A stretch of 64,000 nucleotides of DNA from Chitinophagaceae bacterium (lineage in GTDB: Bacteria; Bacteroidota; Bacteroidia; Chitinophagales; Chitinophagaceae): positions 248,001-312,000 of the forward strand of contig JACSRW010000032.1 of NCBI GenBank assembly GCA_014879565.1. Direction: 5' to 3'. The number at the start of each line of letters is the position of its first letter. The stretch's first letter is position 1. Both the position numbers and the translations under genes were made by a program. The notes under the pieces are model-generated. The model saw nothing but the letters and a program-made list of their open reading frames with translations. It was not told the DNA's origin and did no database searches. Below, piece by piece: positions 9,904 through 18,906 of the stretch.

Positions 9904-10389
9904 ATTTCTCTTTGCAGAACAGGCGGTGAAGACCTGCCCTGCGAAAATGTGTTTTTTTCGTAAGAAGGCTCAGGAATTTTATCAGCAGCGTTCCTGAGTG
10001 GTATCACTGAATATCTCATGGTTTTGTATTAACTTCAATTGGTTGATTTTTTTTCCCGTGAACTCTCTCTTTCCGAAGGCCAATCCTGTCTGTCCTTTGC
10101 CATTTCAACAAACCCGGCCACCTTCAATAACAGCAACTGCCGTTATCGCTTTCAACCCGGACCGGTAATATTTTATACAGGTTCCTAACCACACACAGGG
10201 TGATATACCTTATTTGTATTTGGGGTAAACACTTATTAAGTGAAAATAGATTATGCATAAATACGTATATCATATATAAGTAATTCATTTATGCATACGT
10301 TTGAGTGAAGAACCGGGTTAAATGAATTGCCTGGATTCCGGTTACCCAAACCGAAATGTTTGGGGCTATTACAGATAAAATCCAATGTT
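9904..10389. other. 486-bp intergenic region, AT-rich towards its end
   Basis: No credible gene. The last third is strongly AT-rich and holds a perfect palindrome CACTTATTAAGTG (10230-10242), an inverted repeat ATGCATAAAT (10253-10262)/ATTTATGCAT (10287-10296), and a TACGTTTG -7 element (10296-10303). The rest shows nothing notable. Confidence 0.6.
10253..10303 (+). promoter_or_regulatory. Inverted repeat overlapping the -7 element of the surface-protein pair
   Basis: ATGCATAAAT (10253-10262) and its exact reverse complement ATTTATGCAT (10287-10296) flank an AT-rich core; the right arm runs into TACGTTTG (10296-10303), an exact TAnnTTTG. A protein bound to the repeat would cover the -33/-7 region. 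Transcription would start near 10310, giving a leader of about 80 nt. Confidence 0.5.
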
Positions 10390-11259
10390 ATGAATGCTAA
10401 AATCATAAGTACTTTATGGCTTTTTCTCCTGCTGCTTGTCAGTACAGTAAACATTCATTCACAAAATGTGGCAATTAATACCACGGGCGATGATCCGGAT
10501 GTATCGGCCATGCTGGATATAGTCAATTCCAGCAAGGGAATTCTACTGCCCCGGGTGGCCCTGCAATCCACTACGGATGCAGTTACGGTTCCTTCCCCTG
10601 CTGCCAGCCTTTTGCTGTATAACACGAATGCTTCAATAAGCGGAGAGTATGCAGCGGGGGCAGGTTATTATTACAATGCGGGTACGGCCCTGTCGCCTTT
10701 ATGGCGGAGACTGGTGGGGGATGGTGAGCTGCGGTGGGATGACCTTCGTGTGACTCTTGATAAGGGGTCCAGTTCCGCTACGCTTGGTTATGTAAACGGA
10801 AGTTCCGGCCCGCAAATCTGGTTTTTCCTGAACGCTTCCGGAACAGAAGCCATGTCTTTTACGGTGCAGTTGCCGCATACCTGGAAAGAGGGAACCACAA
10901 TATATCCGCATATTCACTGGTTGCCAAAGTCAACCGCTTCCGGAAATGTGGAATGGAACCTGGATTATTCCTGGGTGAGTTATGATCCCGTTACCCCGCA
11001 GGTATTCCCGGCTCATACAACTTCAACAGTAGTGGCGAATGGCCCATTTACTGCCCGGTCCCACGTGATCACAGCACTGACTCCGGATAATGCCGGAATT
11101 GATGGTACCGGCCAGAAAATTTCCAGTATCCTGATCTGCCGTATCTGGAGGAATTCGTCCAATGCAAATGATACGTATAGTTATGATGCAGGTTTGCTCT
11201 TTGTTGATTTTCATATCCAGGTGGACGGATGGGGAAGCCGGCAGGAGTATATCAAATAA
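10390..11259 (+). CDS. Secreted/surface protein of unknown function, 289 aa
   Basis: Start chosen at ATG 10390, which puts a signal peptide (WLFLLLLVSTVNIHSQ) at the N-terminus; the frame opens upstream at a TTG. Directly after the signal is the segment SAMLDIVNSSKGILLPRV, common at the N-terminus of Bacteroidota surface and adhesin-like proteins. The C-terminal half is beta-rich (FTVQLPHTWKEGTTIYPHIHW; DFHIQVDGWGSRQEYIK) and looks like a jelly-roll domain. 32 bases separate it from the next gene, which carries a T9SS signal; the two are likely co-transcribed surface proteins. No catalytic motif seen. Confidence 0.75.
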   Translation: MNAKIISTLWLFLLLLVSTVNIHSQNVAINTTGDDPDVSAMLDIVNSSKGILLPRVALQSTTDAVTVPSPAASLLLYNTNASISGEYAAGAGYYYNAGTALSPLWRRLVGDGELRWDDLRVTLDKGSSSATLGYVNGSSGPQIWFFLNASGTEAMSFTVQLPHTWKEGTTIYPHIHWLPKSTASGNVEWNLDYSWVSYDPVTPQVFPAHTTSTVVANGPFTARSHVITALTPDNAGIDGTGQKISSILICRIWRNSSNANDTYSYDAGLLFVDFHIQVDGWGSRQEYIK

Positions 11260-11291
11260 TCGTTAGTCCGATCACTAATTAAAATCCTCCT

Positions 11292-12647
11292 ATGCGACAA
11301 TTATTCTGGTTGCTTCTTTCTTTACCGTTTACGGGATTTTTAAGTTCCGCTCAGGGACTTAAAACCACCAGTGGGACGCACCTTGTTACCAACGGACCGG
11401 TACGATTCGTTTTCCGGAATACCGGGTTTACTAATAACGGAACCCTGCACGCGGGCCTGGGAGATTTTATTTTTTCAGGCGATGCCATTACCTCATCTTC
11501 CTTTATCGCGGGCGACGGACCGGGTGCTTTTTACCGGGTAAGTCTGAATAAAACGGCCAATGGGTTACAACTGAACAGGGATATAGCGGTCAGCGACAGT
11601 CTGCGTTTTGTGAGTGGTGACAGCATATTTCTGAATACCCATATCATTGATCTGGGTGCTACGGGAGCGATCAGCAGGGAAACTTCCCAGCGCAGGCTTA
11701 CAGGCAGAACCGGAGGATACATACAATCAACACAGGTACTGAATGCTCCGACAGCTATGAATCCCGGTAACCTGGGCTTTCGTATAACCAGTACGGCAAA
11801 CCTGGGCAGCACACAGATACGAAGAGGCCACCAGCAACAGTCGGGGGCATCTGTATTCCGCTATTATGAAATTACCCCTTCTCTTAATACCGGATTGAAT
11901 GCCGGGGTGGATTTCTATTATGATGATAATGAACTGGGGAGCCTTGCAGAGGGAAATCTTGGCTTGTTTTTAAGTAGTAATGGAAACCAGTGGACTAATC
12001 TTGGGGTAGAGGTCCTTAATCAGAGCTCAAATTTTCTTTCTGTTACCGGTCTTTCTTCCCTGAACAGATTTACCCTGGCCTACATCAGTGCTCCGCTGGC
12101 TGCGCGTTTATTGTCATTTACGGCGGAGAACAAAGGTACTGGCAAAGTAGTACTCAGCTGGACAGTGACCGATGAAACTCCGGACGATAAATATATTCTG
12201 GAAAAATCTGCTGACGGGATACGGTTTGCCGAAATATATCGCAGAGATGCAGGCGTGCAGGCCGGTCTTGCTCAGTACCAGCACGATGATATTTATCCGT
12301 TTGCGGGCCGCCAATATTACAGACTCCGTATAATATACCCGGATGGTCAGTCAGTCTTTTCTTCTGTTATCTGGGTAGATGCCGGCGTGGATGCTGCCGG
12401 GGTTGGAAAAGTATTCCCTAATCCGCTCAGCGGACATACAGTCTCTGTCTATTGCTTTGTTGAAAAACCTGGTATTCAATGGATTACTATTTCTGATATG
12501 CAGGGCCGGATCGTTCAACGATCAGGAATTTATGCCGGTAAAGGCGTACAGGTGCTGCAGGTTGAGACCGGGTTCTTAAAGGGAGGCATGTATACCATTC
12601 ATTCAGAAGCCGGATTGTTTAAAGCTAGCCCGCTTCTGAAACTGTAA
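11292..12647 (+). CDS. Surface protein with type IX secretion sorting domain
   Basis: 451 residues. Signal peptide (about 1-20), then a repetitive Ser/Thr/Asn-rich beta region (about 25-275, with repeated N-G-L-x-F and TSTANLGSTQIRRG-like stretches), a fibronectin-like segment (about 275-355, ARLLSFTAENKGTGKVVLSW ... YRLRIIYPDG) and a C-terminal sorting domain from KVFPNPLSG to the end (GGMYTIHSE). That domain is the known signal for export through the type IX secretion system, usually followed by attachment to the cell surface. Function beyond being an exposed protein is not evident. It forms a pair with the preceding gene. Confidence 0.87.
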   Translation: MRQLFWLLLSLPFTGFLSSAQGLKTTSGTHLVTNGPVRFVFRNTGFTNNGTLHAGLGDFIFSGDAITSSSFIAGDGPGAFYRVSLNKTANGLQLNRDIAVSDSLRFVSGDSIFLNTHIIDLGATGAISRETSQRRLTGRTGGYIQSTQVLNAPTAMNPGNLGFRITSTANLGSTQIRRGHQQQSGASVFRYYEITPSLNTGLNAGVDFYYDDNELGSLAEGNLGLFLSSNGNQWTNLGVEVLNQSSNFLSVTGLSSLNRFTLAYISAPLAARLLSFTAENKGTGKVVLSWTVTDETPDDKYILEKSADGIRFAEIYRRDAGVQAGLAQYQHDDIYPFAGRQYYRLRIIYPDGQSVFSSVIWVDAGVDAAGVGKVFPNPLSGHTVSVYCFVEKPGIQWITISDMQGRIVQRSGIYAGKGVQVLQVETGFLKGGMYTIHSEAGLFKASPLLKL

Positions 12648-12782
12648 CTATTTCAAAAAGCGTAATCCTTAATAATTTTCTGCGGTTTCTTGCGGTGGCA
12701 ATCCCGGAAATTGGTAAGCATGTGGATTTTTTTGTGAATAAGTCATATTCCGGAAGAAGGGATTTTCCGATAATTTTAAAAC

Positions 12783-13049
12783 ATGCAAGACCATTACAGC
12801 CTTCTCCAAACCATTTATGAAATCGTAAAAAATGATCCGCAGCCGGAAAAATATCCCTGCCGGCCGCGTGAACTGATCCTGCGCAGTCTGCAGGAATGGA
12901 GTGATATACAGCAAAATCTTAAACTGCTGGAAGCGGAGGAACTGGTGGCAACCGAACAACAGGATACCCTCGTGATCCGCATTTCGTCCAAAGGTATTTT
13001 ACTGGTTAAACAGCAGCAAACAGCCGCCCGGCAGAATAGTCAGCCCTAA
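12783..13049 (+). CDS. Small winged-helix-like hypothetical protein, 88 aa
   Basis: Soluble protein with the helix-helix-helix-wing rhythm of small DNA-binding proteins: LLQTIYEIV, RELILRSLQEW, NLKLLEAEELVATEQQ, then DTLVIRISSKGILLVKQQ. This resembles minimal winged-helix folds in which a helix pair is followed by a two-strand wing, but there is no diagnostic motif. It is a single gene, convergent with the lytic transglycosylase, whose stop is 8 bases further on. DNA binding is inference only. Confidence 0.65.
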   Translation: MQDHYSLLQTIYEIVKNDPQPEKYPCRPRELILRSLQEWSDIQQNLKLLEAEELVATEQQDTLVIRISSKGILLVKQQQTAARQNSQP

Positions 13050-13057
13050 GCATTTTT

Positions 13058-13918
13058 TTACCGGGATAAAGGGGCTGAACGGCTCAGAGACAGGCTGTCC
13101 GGGTTTAAATTATTTCCGCAGAATGCTTCAACAGCTGAAATATGCCTGCTGGTTTCTTCGTGACTCATGGTTACAAGACTGCCATGCCCCTCAAAGAAAT
13201 AATGTACACTGATAAATTTCCGGACATGTTTGCGGGTTTCGGCCGGTAAGAATTTTTCTAATTTCCAGAAATCCCGGCTGCCGGATTTTTTTATAGCTGT
13301 CTGTACTCTTCCCGGCCCTGCATTATAGGCGGCAACGGTCAGCAACCAGTCATCAAACAGATTATGGAGATAACGGATACACCGGGCGGCTGCAACGGTG
13401 CTTTTATAATTATTTTTTCTTTCGTCCGCTTTGCCGTTAACCCGGAGACCAAAACTGCGGGCAGCCTGCGGCATCAGTTGCCAAAGCCCTGAAGCTCCGG
13501 CAGATGAAACAATACGATTATCCAGTTTTGATTCCACTACAGCGAGGTAACGCAATTCTGCAGGTATGGCATTGGCTGAAAATATCTCATCAATCATTTT
13601 AAAAATCGGGCCGCTTTTTTGCCTGATTTTTCCATAATAGGTTCCGTTTTCCTGCAGGTGTGTGGTCACAAACTGCCGGGCTGGTTCAGCAAGAAATACC
13701 CGCGGGGCATTTTCTTTTTGCGAAGCAGAAAGTTCAGGCATACAAATACAGAGACCGGTACTGTCAAAAGCGTGATCCGTATATGCCGTTTCTTTTTTAA
13801 GCAGACTGTCATGAGATACGACAGGGAATGAAACCGGATCCATTTTGCCGGATGCGGCCGCCATTAAAAGAAAACTGGTAATAACAAAGCCGGCCTTATG
13901 TAATTTCTTTTTTAACAT
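13058..13918 (-). CDS. Lytic transglycosylase (SLT/MltD-like catalytic domain)
   Basis: 286 residues with an N-terminal signal or anchor (KAGFVITSFLLMAAASG). The catalytic domain spans about 100-245: Glu129 in VVESKLDN is the catalytic acid, followed by SSAGASGLWQLMPQAARSFGL and VAAYNAGPGRV, the signature of family 1 lytic transglycosylases. These enzymes cleave the glycan strands of peptidoglycan in the periplasm. MltD proteins usually carry C-terminal LysM repeats; this one ends after the catalytic domain with only a short tail and has no LysM. Single gene with no obvious partner. Confidence 0.92.
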   Translation of the reverse strand: MLKKKLHKAGFVITSFLLMAAASGKMDPVSFPVVSHDSLLKKETAYTDHAFDSTGLCICMPELSASQKENAPRVFLAEPARQFVTTHLQENGTYYGKIRQKSGPIFKMIDEIFSANAIPAELRYLAVVESKLDNRIVSSAGASGLWQLMPQAARSFGLRVNGKADERKNNYKSTVAAARCIRYLHNLFDDWLLTVAAYNAGPGRVQTAIKKSGSRDFWKLEKFLPAETRKHVRKFISVHYFFEGHGSLVTMSHEETSRHISAVEAFCGNNLNPDSLSLSRSAPLSR

Positions 13919-14256
13919 CAGGTAGATTAAGTGAATAATATTGTTCCGGGGATATTGGTATGCTGCCTTGCTGCAGCTTGTTGCCTGATTCGTAAAATCG
14001 TTTAACCGGCAACCCCATTAATACAAATGCTGCGCAAAGGTAACCCCTGGAAACCGCTCCTGGTGCGTATTTGAGGCCTGCGCTGTTCACTGACAGCCTA
14101 ACTCCGTGAGCCTCATTAAAGAAATTTGTTAAAACTGCTAAATCGTCAGTTCGTATAATTACGGGCGCATTGCGAGCTTACAGTTAATCCGTATACATAG
14201 CAATAAAAAAAGAGGTGTATCTGCATACACCTCTTTTTTATTTTTTCACGGAATGA
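13919..14256. other. 338-bp intergenic region with a terminator
   Basis: It holds the upstream region of the lytic transglycosylase and, at 14206-14239, the terminator of the minus-strand gene to the right. I see no gene, repeat or TAnnTTTG element in the rest. Confidence 0.5.
14206..14239 (-). terminator. Terminator hairpin after the 135-aa secreted protein gene
   Basis: 15-bp exact stem: 14206-14220 against 14225-14239, loop CTGC. It begins in a run of A and ends in a run of T on the plus strand, so it is a bidirectional intrinsic terminator. It lies 17 bases beyond the stop at 14257. Confidence 0.85.
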
Positions 14257-14664
14257 TTATCTTTTGCTGACCACTACTTCTTCAGTAGTACGGGTATTGT
14301 TGTTAATAGTATAAAGTACAGAACGCTTTGTATTCTTGCTGTGGATGACAAACTGGATGGTATATTCCGTATTGTCTTCAAGGGCCAGCATGAATTTTTT
14401 TGTAAAGCCATCTGCTTTGATGTTTTCAGCATGCAGGGTGTTTCCGTATTCATCCTTTACACTGATTACGTAATCATCTTTCACTCCGGTTGAAGGGATG
14501 TTCAGTTCAAATACAGGGCTGTTTTCCACTTTACCTACATACCTGATTTCTGCAGGAAGGGCGGGTTTCTTTTCACCTGCATTTGCATTACCGGCAAAAG
14601 AGGTGGTAAAAAGCGTTACCAGGGCGATTGTTAATACACGGATGTTCATGAAGTTCTTGTTCAT
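14257..14664 (-). CDS. Small secreted protein, 135 aa, unknown function
   Basis: Start set at ATG 14664 (MNKNFMNIRVLTIALV); the longer frame has no protein character. Signal peptide to about residue 30 (TTSFAGNANAG). The mature part is one small beta-sandwich-like domain (IRYVGKVENSPVFELNIPS ... DDYVISVKDEYGNTLHAENI ... DNTEYTIQFVI), a pattern seen in short exported Bacteroidota proteins with no known role. It is monocistronic, with its own terminator and a 566-bp upstream region. Confidence 0.75.
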   Translation of the reverse strand: MNKNFMNIRVLTIALVTLFTTSFAGNANAGEKKPALPAEIRYVGKVENSPVFELNIPSTGVKDDYVISVKDEYGNTLHAENIKADGFTKKFMLALEDNTEYTIQFVIHSKNTKRSVLYTINNNTRTTEEVVVSKR

Positions 14665-15230
14665 AGTTATACTGTTTTTGTTTTTTACTTGTTTGTTAAA
14701 CTCTTGATGGGGCAATCGGGTACGCAAGCAGAAAGTCAGGAGGGCAAAACCAATCGTAGTGATCCGGATGTTGCTGCAAGGTTAACTTGCTTTGATGATG
14801 TAAAAGTATAGCCGGTTCGTCACCCTGAAAAATCATATCTGGGCAGGTTTTCGGATAGCCAACCACGTTTTATGTTTTGTAAACTATTAAATAGCAATAA
14901 CTTGTCTATATAATACGGCTATATGCCCAAGCGGAAAAATCACCGGAAACTTCATTCTTTTGTTAAAAAAATGTAAAACCAGTTTAACTTTTTATCCTGT
15001 CAGTTGAAACAACAGCTGTAGAAGCTTTTATCTAATAAGGTGGTATTCATTTGCTTGAAAACCTGTTAAGAAATTAATGATAACCGGATTTGGCAGGGCA
15101 CAAAAAAACATTACCTTCATCCGCTTACAGCAGGTGACGGAATGGCATAATTGCCTTTCATTCAACCTACTGGCCGGAATTTTGTTATATTAAGTCCAAT
15201 CAGGGCAATCGGCTCTAAAAATGATAGACA
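14665..15230. other. 566-bp intergenic region between divergent genes
   Basis: AT-rich, with no credible ORF or RNA gene. On the minus strand a near-match TACTTTTA (TAnnTTTG with the last base changed) near 14800 might serve the 135-aa gene. Nothing else stands out. Confidence 0.4.
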
Positions 15231-15821
15231 ATGGCATTTAAGAAAGATGATACCGTAATTATTGAACCCCGGGAGGTTTTTGTCGGCAGAAAAGATGCCC
15301 CGGTAACCCTTGTTGAATTCGGAGAGTATGAGAGTGAAGAATGTGCGAAAGTGAATGAAGTGGTTAAACAGCTCCTGGAAGAGTATGAAGGACGTATCCG
15401 GTTTCAGTTCCGGCACTTCCCGCTTACACTGATACATCAGCGCAGCCTGAAAGCAAGTGAATCGGCTGTGGCAGCTGCCCAGGAAGGCAAATTCTGGGAA
15501 ATGCATAATGTGCTGTTCCAGAACCGCCGGAACCTGGGTACCACCAGTCTGAAACTGTATAGCAAAGAAGCAGGGGTGAAAAATAAAAAATTCCTGGATG
15601 ACCTGGTTAATGGCATGTATGGCTGGCAGGTGCAGGATGATATAAAAGAAGGACATAACCGGGGTGTAAAAGACCTGCCTGCTTTTTTCATTAATGAAGA
15701 ACCCTTCACCGGGAAACCCACTTTTGCAAATCTCAGCGCGGCAATTGAATCGGCGCTGAAGAAAACTAAAACAAAAGCGACTGTGCGCAAAACACCGGTT
15801 AAGCAGAAGCAGCGGGCCTGA
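15231..15821 (+). CDS. DsbA-like thioredoxin-fold protein lacking the first active-site Cys
   Basis: 196 residues, no signal peptide, so probably cytoplasmic. The thioredoxin_4/DsbA-like fold is clear: DAPVTLVEFGEYESEEC, a helical insert (FRHFPLTLIHQRSLKASESAV, KFWEMHNVLFQ), and the cis-Pro loop RGVKDLPAFFINEEPFTG. The usual CxxC after EFG-Y reads Ser35-Glu-Glu-Cys38, so only the second Cys remains and a normal dithiol cycle is not possible. The C-terminus is very basic (KKTKTKATVRKTPVKQKQR). Possible roles are a monothiol reductase, a glutathione-linked enzyme or a binding protein. It ends at a shared bidirectional terminator. Confidence 0.85.
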   Translation: MAFKKDDTVIIEPREVFVGRKDAPVTLVEFGEYESEECAKVNEVVKQLLEEYEGRIRFQFRHFPLTLIHQRSLKASESAVAAAQEGKFWEMHNVLFQNRRNLGTTSLKLYSKEAGVKNKKFLDDLVNGMYGWQVQDDIKEGHNRGVKDLPAFFINEEPFTGKPTFANLSAAIESALKKTKTKATVRKTPVKQKQRA

Positions 15822-15873
15822 TTCGTAAAGCCTCTGGACGCTAAAACAGTTATTTCAGCATTATTTTCATAAA

Positions 15874-15906
15874 AAAAGGGCTGATTCCGCAGGAATCAGC
15901 CCTTTT
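15874..15906. terminator. Bidirectional terminator between DsbA-like and RRM genes
   Basis: AAAAGGGCTGATTCC (15874-15888), loop GCA, exact reverse complement 15892-15906. A-run on the left and T-run on the right serve both converging genes. Confidence 0.88.
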
Positions 15907-15922
15907 AATTTGTTGGTTCTTA

Positions 15923-16225
15923 TTACCAGCGGTTATTATTACCGGAATAAGAAGGACGGGAGTTGCTGCGGGCAGGCCTGTCTTCACGGGGCTTGGCAGC
16001 ACTTACCCGGATGGAACGGCCATCTACAGTGGCGCCATCCAGTTCAGTGATAGCCTTCTGTGCAGCAGCATCATCACTCATTTCCACAAAACCGAAACCA
16101 CGGCTGCGGTTAGTGAATTTGTCCATAATAACTTTGGCGGAAGTCACTTCACCATACTCAGCGAAATAGCTTCTCAGGTCTTCGTCCACAACGGCGAAGC
16201 TCAGATTGGAAACATAAATGTTCAT
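15923..16225 (-). CDS. RNA-binding protein with one RRM domain
   Basis: 100 residues. A single RRM fills about 1-80: RNP2 is IYVSNL at the N-terminus, RNP1 is RGFGFVEM, and DEDLRSYFAEYGEVTSAKVI is the helix-strand between. The tail (about 80-100) is Arg/Asn/Ser/Gly-rich, as in small bacterial cold-induced RRM proteins of cyanobacteria and Bacteroidota, which bind single-stranded RNA. A -7 element TATCTTTG at 16355-16362 implies a leader of about 120 nt, long for this genome and suggestive of control at the RNA level. Confidence 0.93.
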   Translation of the reverse strand: MNIYVSNLSFAVVDEDLRSYFAEYGEVTSAKVIMDKFTNRSRGFGFVEMSDDAAAQKAITELDGATVDGRSIRVSAAKPREDRPARSNSRPSYSGNNNRW

Positions 16226-16354
16226 CTAAAAACGATTAACTTAAAAAAATACTTGAGAAAAACGCAAGGGTAAAGAAGACTAACTATTAGCAGAAAATGC
16301 GTAGCAGAATAAATCGTTCACTTACAAACTGTCGTCGTGCTCAAATTAACAGCA

Positions 16355-16362
16355 CAAAGATA
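16355..16362 (-). promoter_or_regulatory. -7 promoter element TATCTTTG for the RRM gene
   Basis: Exact TAnnTTTG on the minus strand (CAAAGATA on plus), the same octamer as the infA promoter. It gives a long 5' leader (about 16226-16348). Confidence 0.55.
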
Positions 16363-16418
16363 GGTCCTTTTGCTGAATACAGGTATTTTATTTTTTAGGG
16401 GTAAACGACTACGGTGAA

Positions 16419-18827
16419 TTACTGTCCCTGTTGTTCTGCCTGTATCATATCCTGTCTTTCTTCTTTTTTGCGGATGCCAAAATTGTAACGCAGAGTAATT
16501 CCTCCGCGACGGGTATCCGAGCGTCGAACACCGCTGGCATTAATTGAACCCTGCTGTAGAGAAAAATTATTACGGTTGGTCAGGAAGATATCATTGATGC
16601 TGAGTGTGACAATCAGTTTATCCCGGATAAACTTCCGGTTCAGGCTCGCATTCAGCGCGCCGAAAGATCCCAGTTCATAAAACTGCTGTTGTCCTTTCAG
16701 CCGGAGAAAACCGTTTAATGTAAATACTGATTTTTTATCCAGCCGGAAAGTCTGATAAGTGAAAAACACCCAGCTGCCCCTTTTAAAGTCAATGGGTTTG
16801 TTTTCATACAATCCCTGGTAATCGTTATGGTTATACTGCGTGCCGATCACCAGGAAATAACGCCCGCCCGGGGGTAATGCCCCGATAGCCCGGAAATACC
16901 ATTCACTGCTTTTACCCAGGTTATCATAAGTACGGTAAGCCTGCCGGGAACTGGTATCTGACTGGTACACCACATTGGTAAAGATGTCTTTTGTATAATT
17001 GATACCTACGGCGATAATAGGCCTTTCATCCACACTTATATTGGCTTCAAAATTCCGGGTGAACTGCGGACGGAGAGATGGATTGCCCTGTTCTGACATA
17101 TATGCATCCACATACCGGGAGAATGGATTCAGTTGCTCGTAAACAGGCCGGGTAATCGTACGCCGGTAAACGAGATACCCGCGCAGTTCATAGCCGGCTA
17201 TTTTAACCAGACTCCTGCTGAGATAAACATATGGAAAGAAATCTGTGCGGTTTATCAAAAAGCTGGTGTCGGAAGGAATCAGCTGGCGCCCGCGCATATA
17301 GGTGTTTTCCAGGCGGGTGCCAAACTTCAGTACAACATCTTTCCAGAATGTTTTGGCTCCCTGCAGATAACCGGCATGAATATTTTCCTGGTAATTAAAA
17401 CGATTGGTCCGGGCCGGATCCTGTTCCCGCTGGCCATTCAGTTCCCTGAAATACTCCGTTTTATTTGTGTACTGATGAATACTTGATTTTAATCCGCTTT
17501 CCAGGGTGAAGCGGTGCTTCAGCTTAAGCTTCAGGTCTGTACGTGCAGAAAAGAGCTCCCGGTTATTGCGCAGGGTTCCGTCTCCGGTCAGCAGGCCCGC
17601 AACTGGCAGGGTATAAGCCGACTGATAATCCTGTTCATTCCGGTTAAAGCTGTTAAAATAAAAAACCTGGCTGCTCCACTCCGAGCCCGTACTGTCAATC
17701 CTGAGTTTGGATTCAAAGCCGTTCCCGATCACTCTTGAATGCGCCTGGTTGCCGATCTGGTTGAGGTTGTCGCTGATCAGGGTATTATTACTGGTTTTCC
17801 GGATCTGGTTCCGGTTATCAGTTTGATTGTCGCTGGCATTAAAATTAGCCTGCCCCGAAATTTCAAAGTCCCATTTTCTGCGGGTCCAGTTTATACCATA
17901 ATTGCCAAACACAATATTACCCGGATAACGTGTAAACGCATCCTGGCCAAGTAATGTGTCTCCGGATAAAAAACGATCCGTTACCAGATTCTCATAACTG
18001 TCACGCCGGGTGTAGTTGAGATTGATATACACGCTTTTTTTTCCATCGTTATGGTTCAGATTGAATCCGGCAAACTGATTGCCATACCGCCCCTGCTGCC
18101 ATCCGGTGTTTACACTTCCGTTCAGCCCTATTTTAATTCCTTTCCGGAGTACCACATTCACCACACCACCGCTGCTGCCGGCATCATAACGGGCTGAGGG
18201 GGTGCGGACAATTTCAATTTTCTGAATGGCATTGGGGGGCAGACTTTTCAGCATACTGGCAATATCTGCAGCGCTCATCCGCATATCCCGGCCATTGATC
18301 TGTACCGTTGCGGGACTCAGGCTGCTGATATAAATATTTCCGTCCTGGTCCATAAAAAGTCCGGGTGTTTTTTCCAGCACCTCATATCCACTGGTGGAAG
18401 CGGCAGCCAGGTTCTCCGGATCCACAATGGTCTTGTCATCTTCCTGCCTCATCAGGGGTTTTGTGCTCCGTAAGACGGCGGCATCCAGTGTTTTTCCCGC
18501 CGCTTCCAGTGTAAACCTGAAAATCCGGGTATTCTCCCGGATCGTTATATGTTTATCCAGCGTATCATAATCAAGGGCGCATAGCTGAATCCTGTAAAGC
18601 CGGCCGGGGGTTAGTGAAAACTGTGCCTGGCCCAGACTGTCTGCTACTTTCCGGAACAAGAGATTACTGTCAGCCGGACTGCTGATGAGTACGGTGGCAA
18701 AGGGTACCGGACCTTTACGGTTTGCCTGCACCTGTATTGTGACAGGTATATCCTGTGCGAATAAAGGGTCTAGCTGCGTTAGCAGGAAGAGGGAAAAAAG
18801 CAGTTTTGATAAGGTTGTTTGTTTCAT
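16419..18827 (-). CDS. TonB-dependent receptor family outer membrane protein
   Basis: 802 residues. Signal peptide (KLLFSLFLLTQLDPLFAQ), a carboxypeptidase-regulatory-like domain (about 25-110), then a plug domain (about 130-225) with YEVLEKTPGLFMDQDGNIYI and IEIVRTPSARYDAGSSGGVVNVVL, then a barrel of the OMP_b-brl_3 type with many RxFR/YxR strands to near residue 790. These receptors take up large ligands across the outer membrane using TonB. No SusD-like partner is next to it, so polysaccharide uptake is not indicated; a siderophore or peptide is possible. It has a full promoter at 18842-18871. A short charged tail after the last strand is slightly unusual. Confidence 0.9.
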   Translation of the reverse strand: MKQTTLSKLLFSLFLLTQLDPLFAQDIPVTIQVQANRKGPVPFATVLISSPADSNLLFRKVADSLGQAQFSLTPGRLYRIQLCALDYDTLDKHITIRENTRIFRFTLEAAGKTLDAAVLRSTKPLMRQEDDKTIVDPENLAAASTSGYEVLEKTPGLFMDQDGNIYISSLSPATVQINGRDMRMSAADIASMLKSLPPNAIQKIEIVRTPSARYDAGSSGGVVNVVLRKGIKIGLNGSVNTGWQQGRYGNQFAGFNLNHNDGKKSVYINLNYTRRDSYENLVTDRFLSGDTLLGQDAFTRYPGNIVFGNYGINWTRRKWDFEISGQANFNASDNQTDNRNQIRKTSNNTLISDNLNQIGNQAHSRVIGNGFESKLRIDSTGSEWSSQVFYFNSFNRNEQDYQSAYTLPVAGLLTGDGTLRNNRELFSARTDLKLKLKHRFTLESGLKSSIHQYTNKTEYFRELNGQREQDPARTNRFNYQENIHAGYLQGAKTFWKDVVLKFGTRLENTYMRGRQLIPSDTSFLINRTDFFPYVYLSRSLVKIAGYELRGYLVYRRTITRPVYEQLNPFSRYVDAYMSEQGNPSLRPQFTRNFEANISVDERPIIAVGINYTKDIFTNVVYQSDTSSRQAYRTYDNLGKSSEWYFRAIGALPPGGRYFLVIGTQYNHNDYQGLYENKPIDFKRGSWVFFTYQTFRLDKKSVFTLNGFLRLKGQQQFYELGSFGALNASLNRKFIRDKLIVTLSINDIFLTNRNNFSLQQGSINASGVRRSDTRRGGITLRYNFGIRKKEERQDMIQAEQQGQ

Positions 18828-18841
18828 GTAACGGGAAAAGA

Positions 18842-18871
18842 CAAAAATAGGAGCCCACCCGCTATTTCAAA
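18842..18871 (-). promoter_or_regulatory. Complete Bacteroidota promoter (-33 TTTG, 18-nt spacer, -7 TATTTTTG) for the TonB-dependent receptor
   Basis: On the minus strand TTTG (18868-18871) is followed 18 bases later by TATTTTTG (18842-18849). It is the best full-promoter match among those noted here, 14 bases before the ATG. Confidence 0.65.
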
Positions 18872-18906
18872 ACCCGCTTATCCCAAAAAAATGATAAAGT
18901 CAGCAC

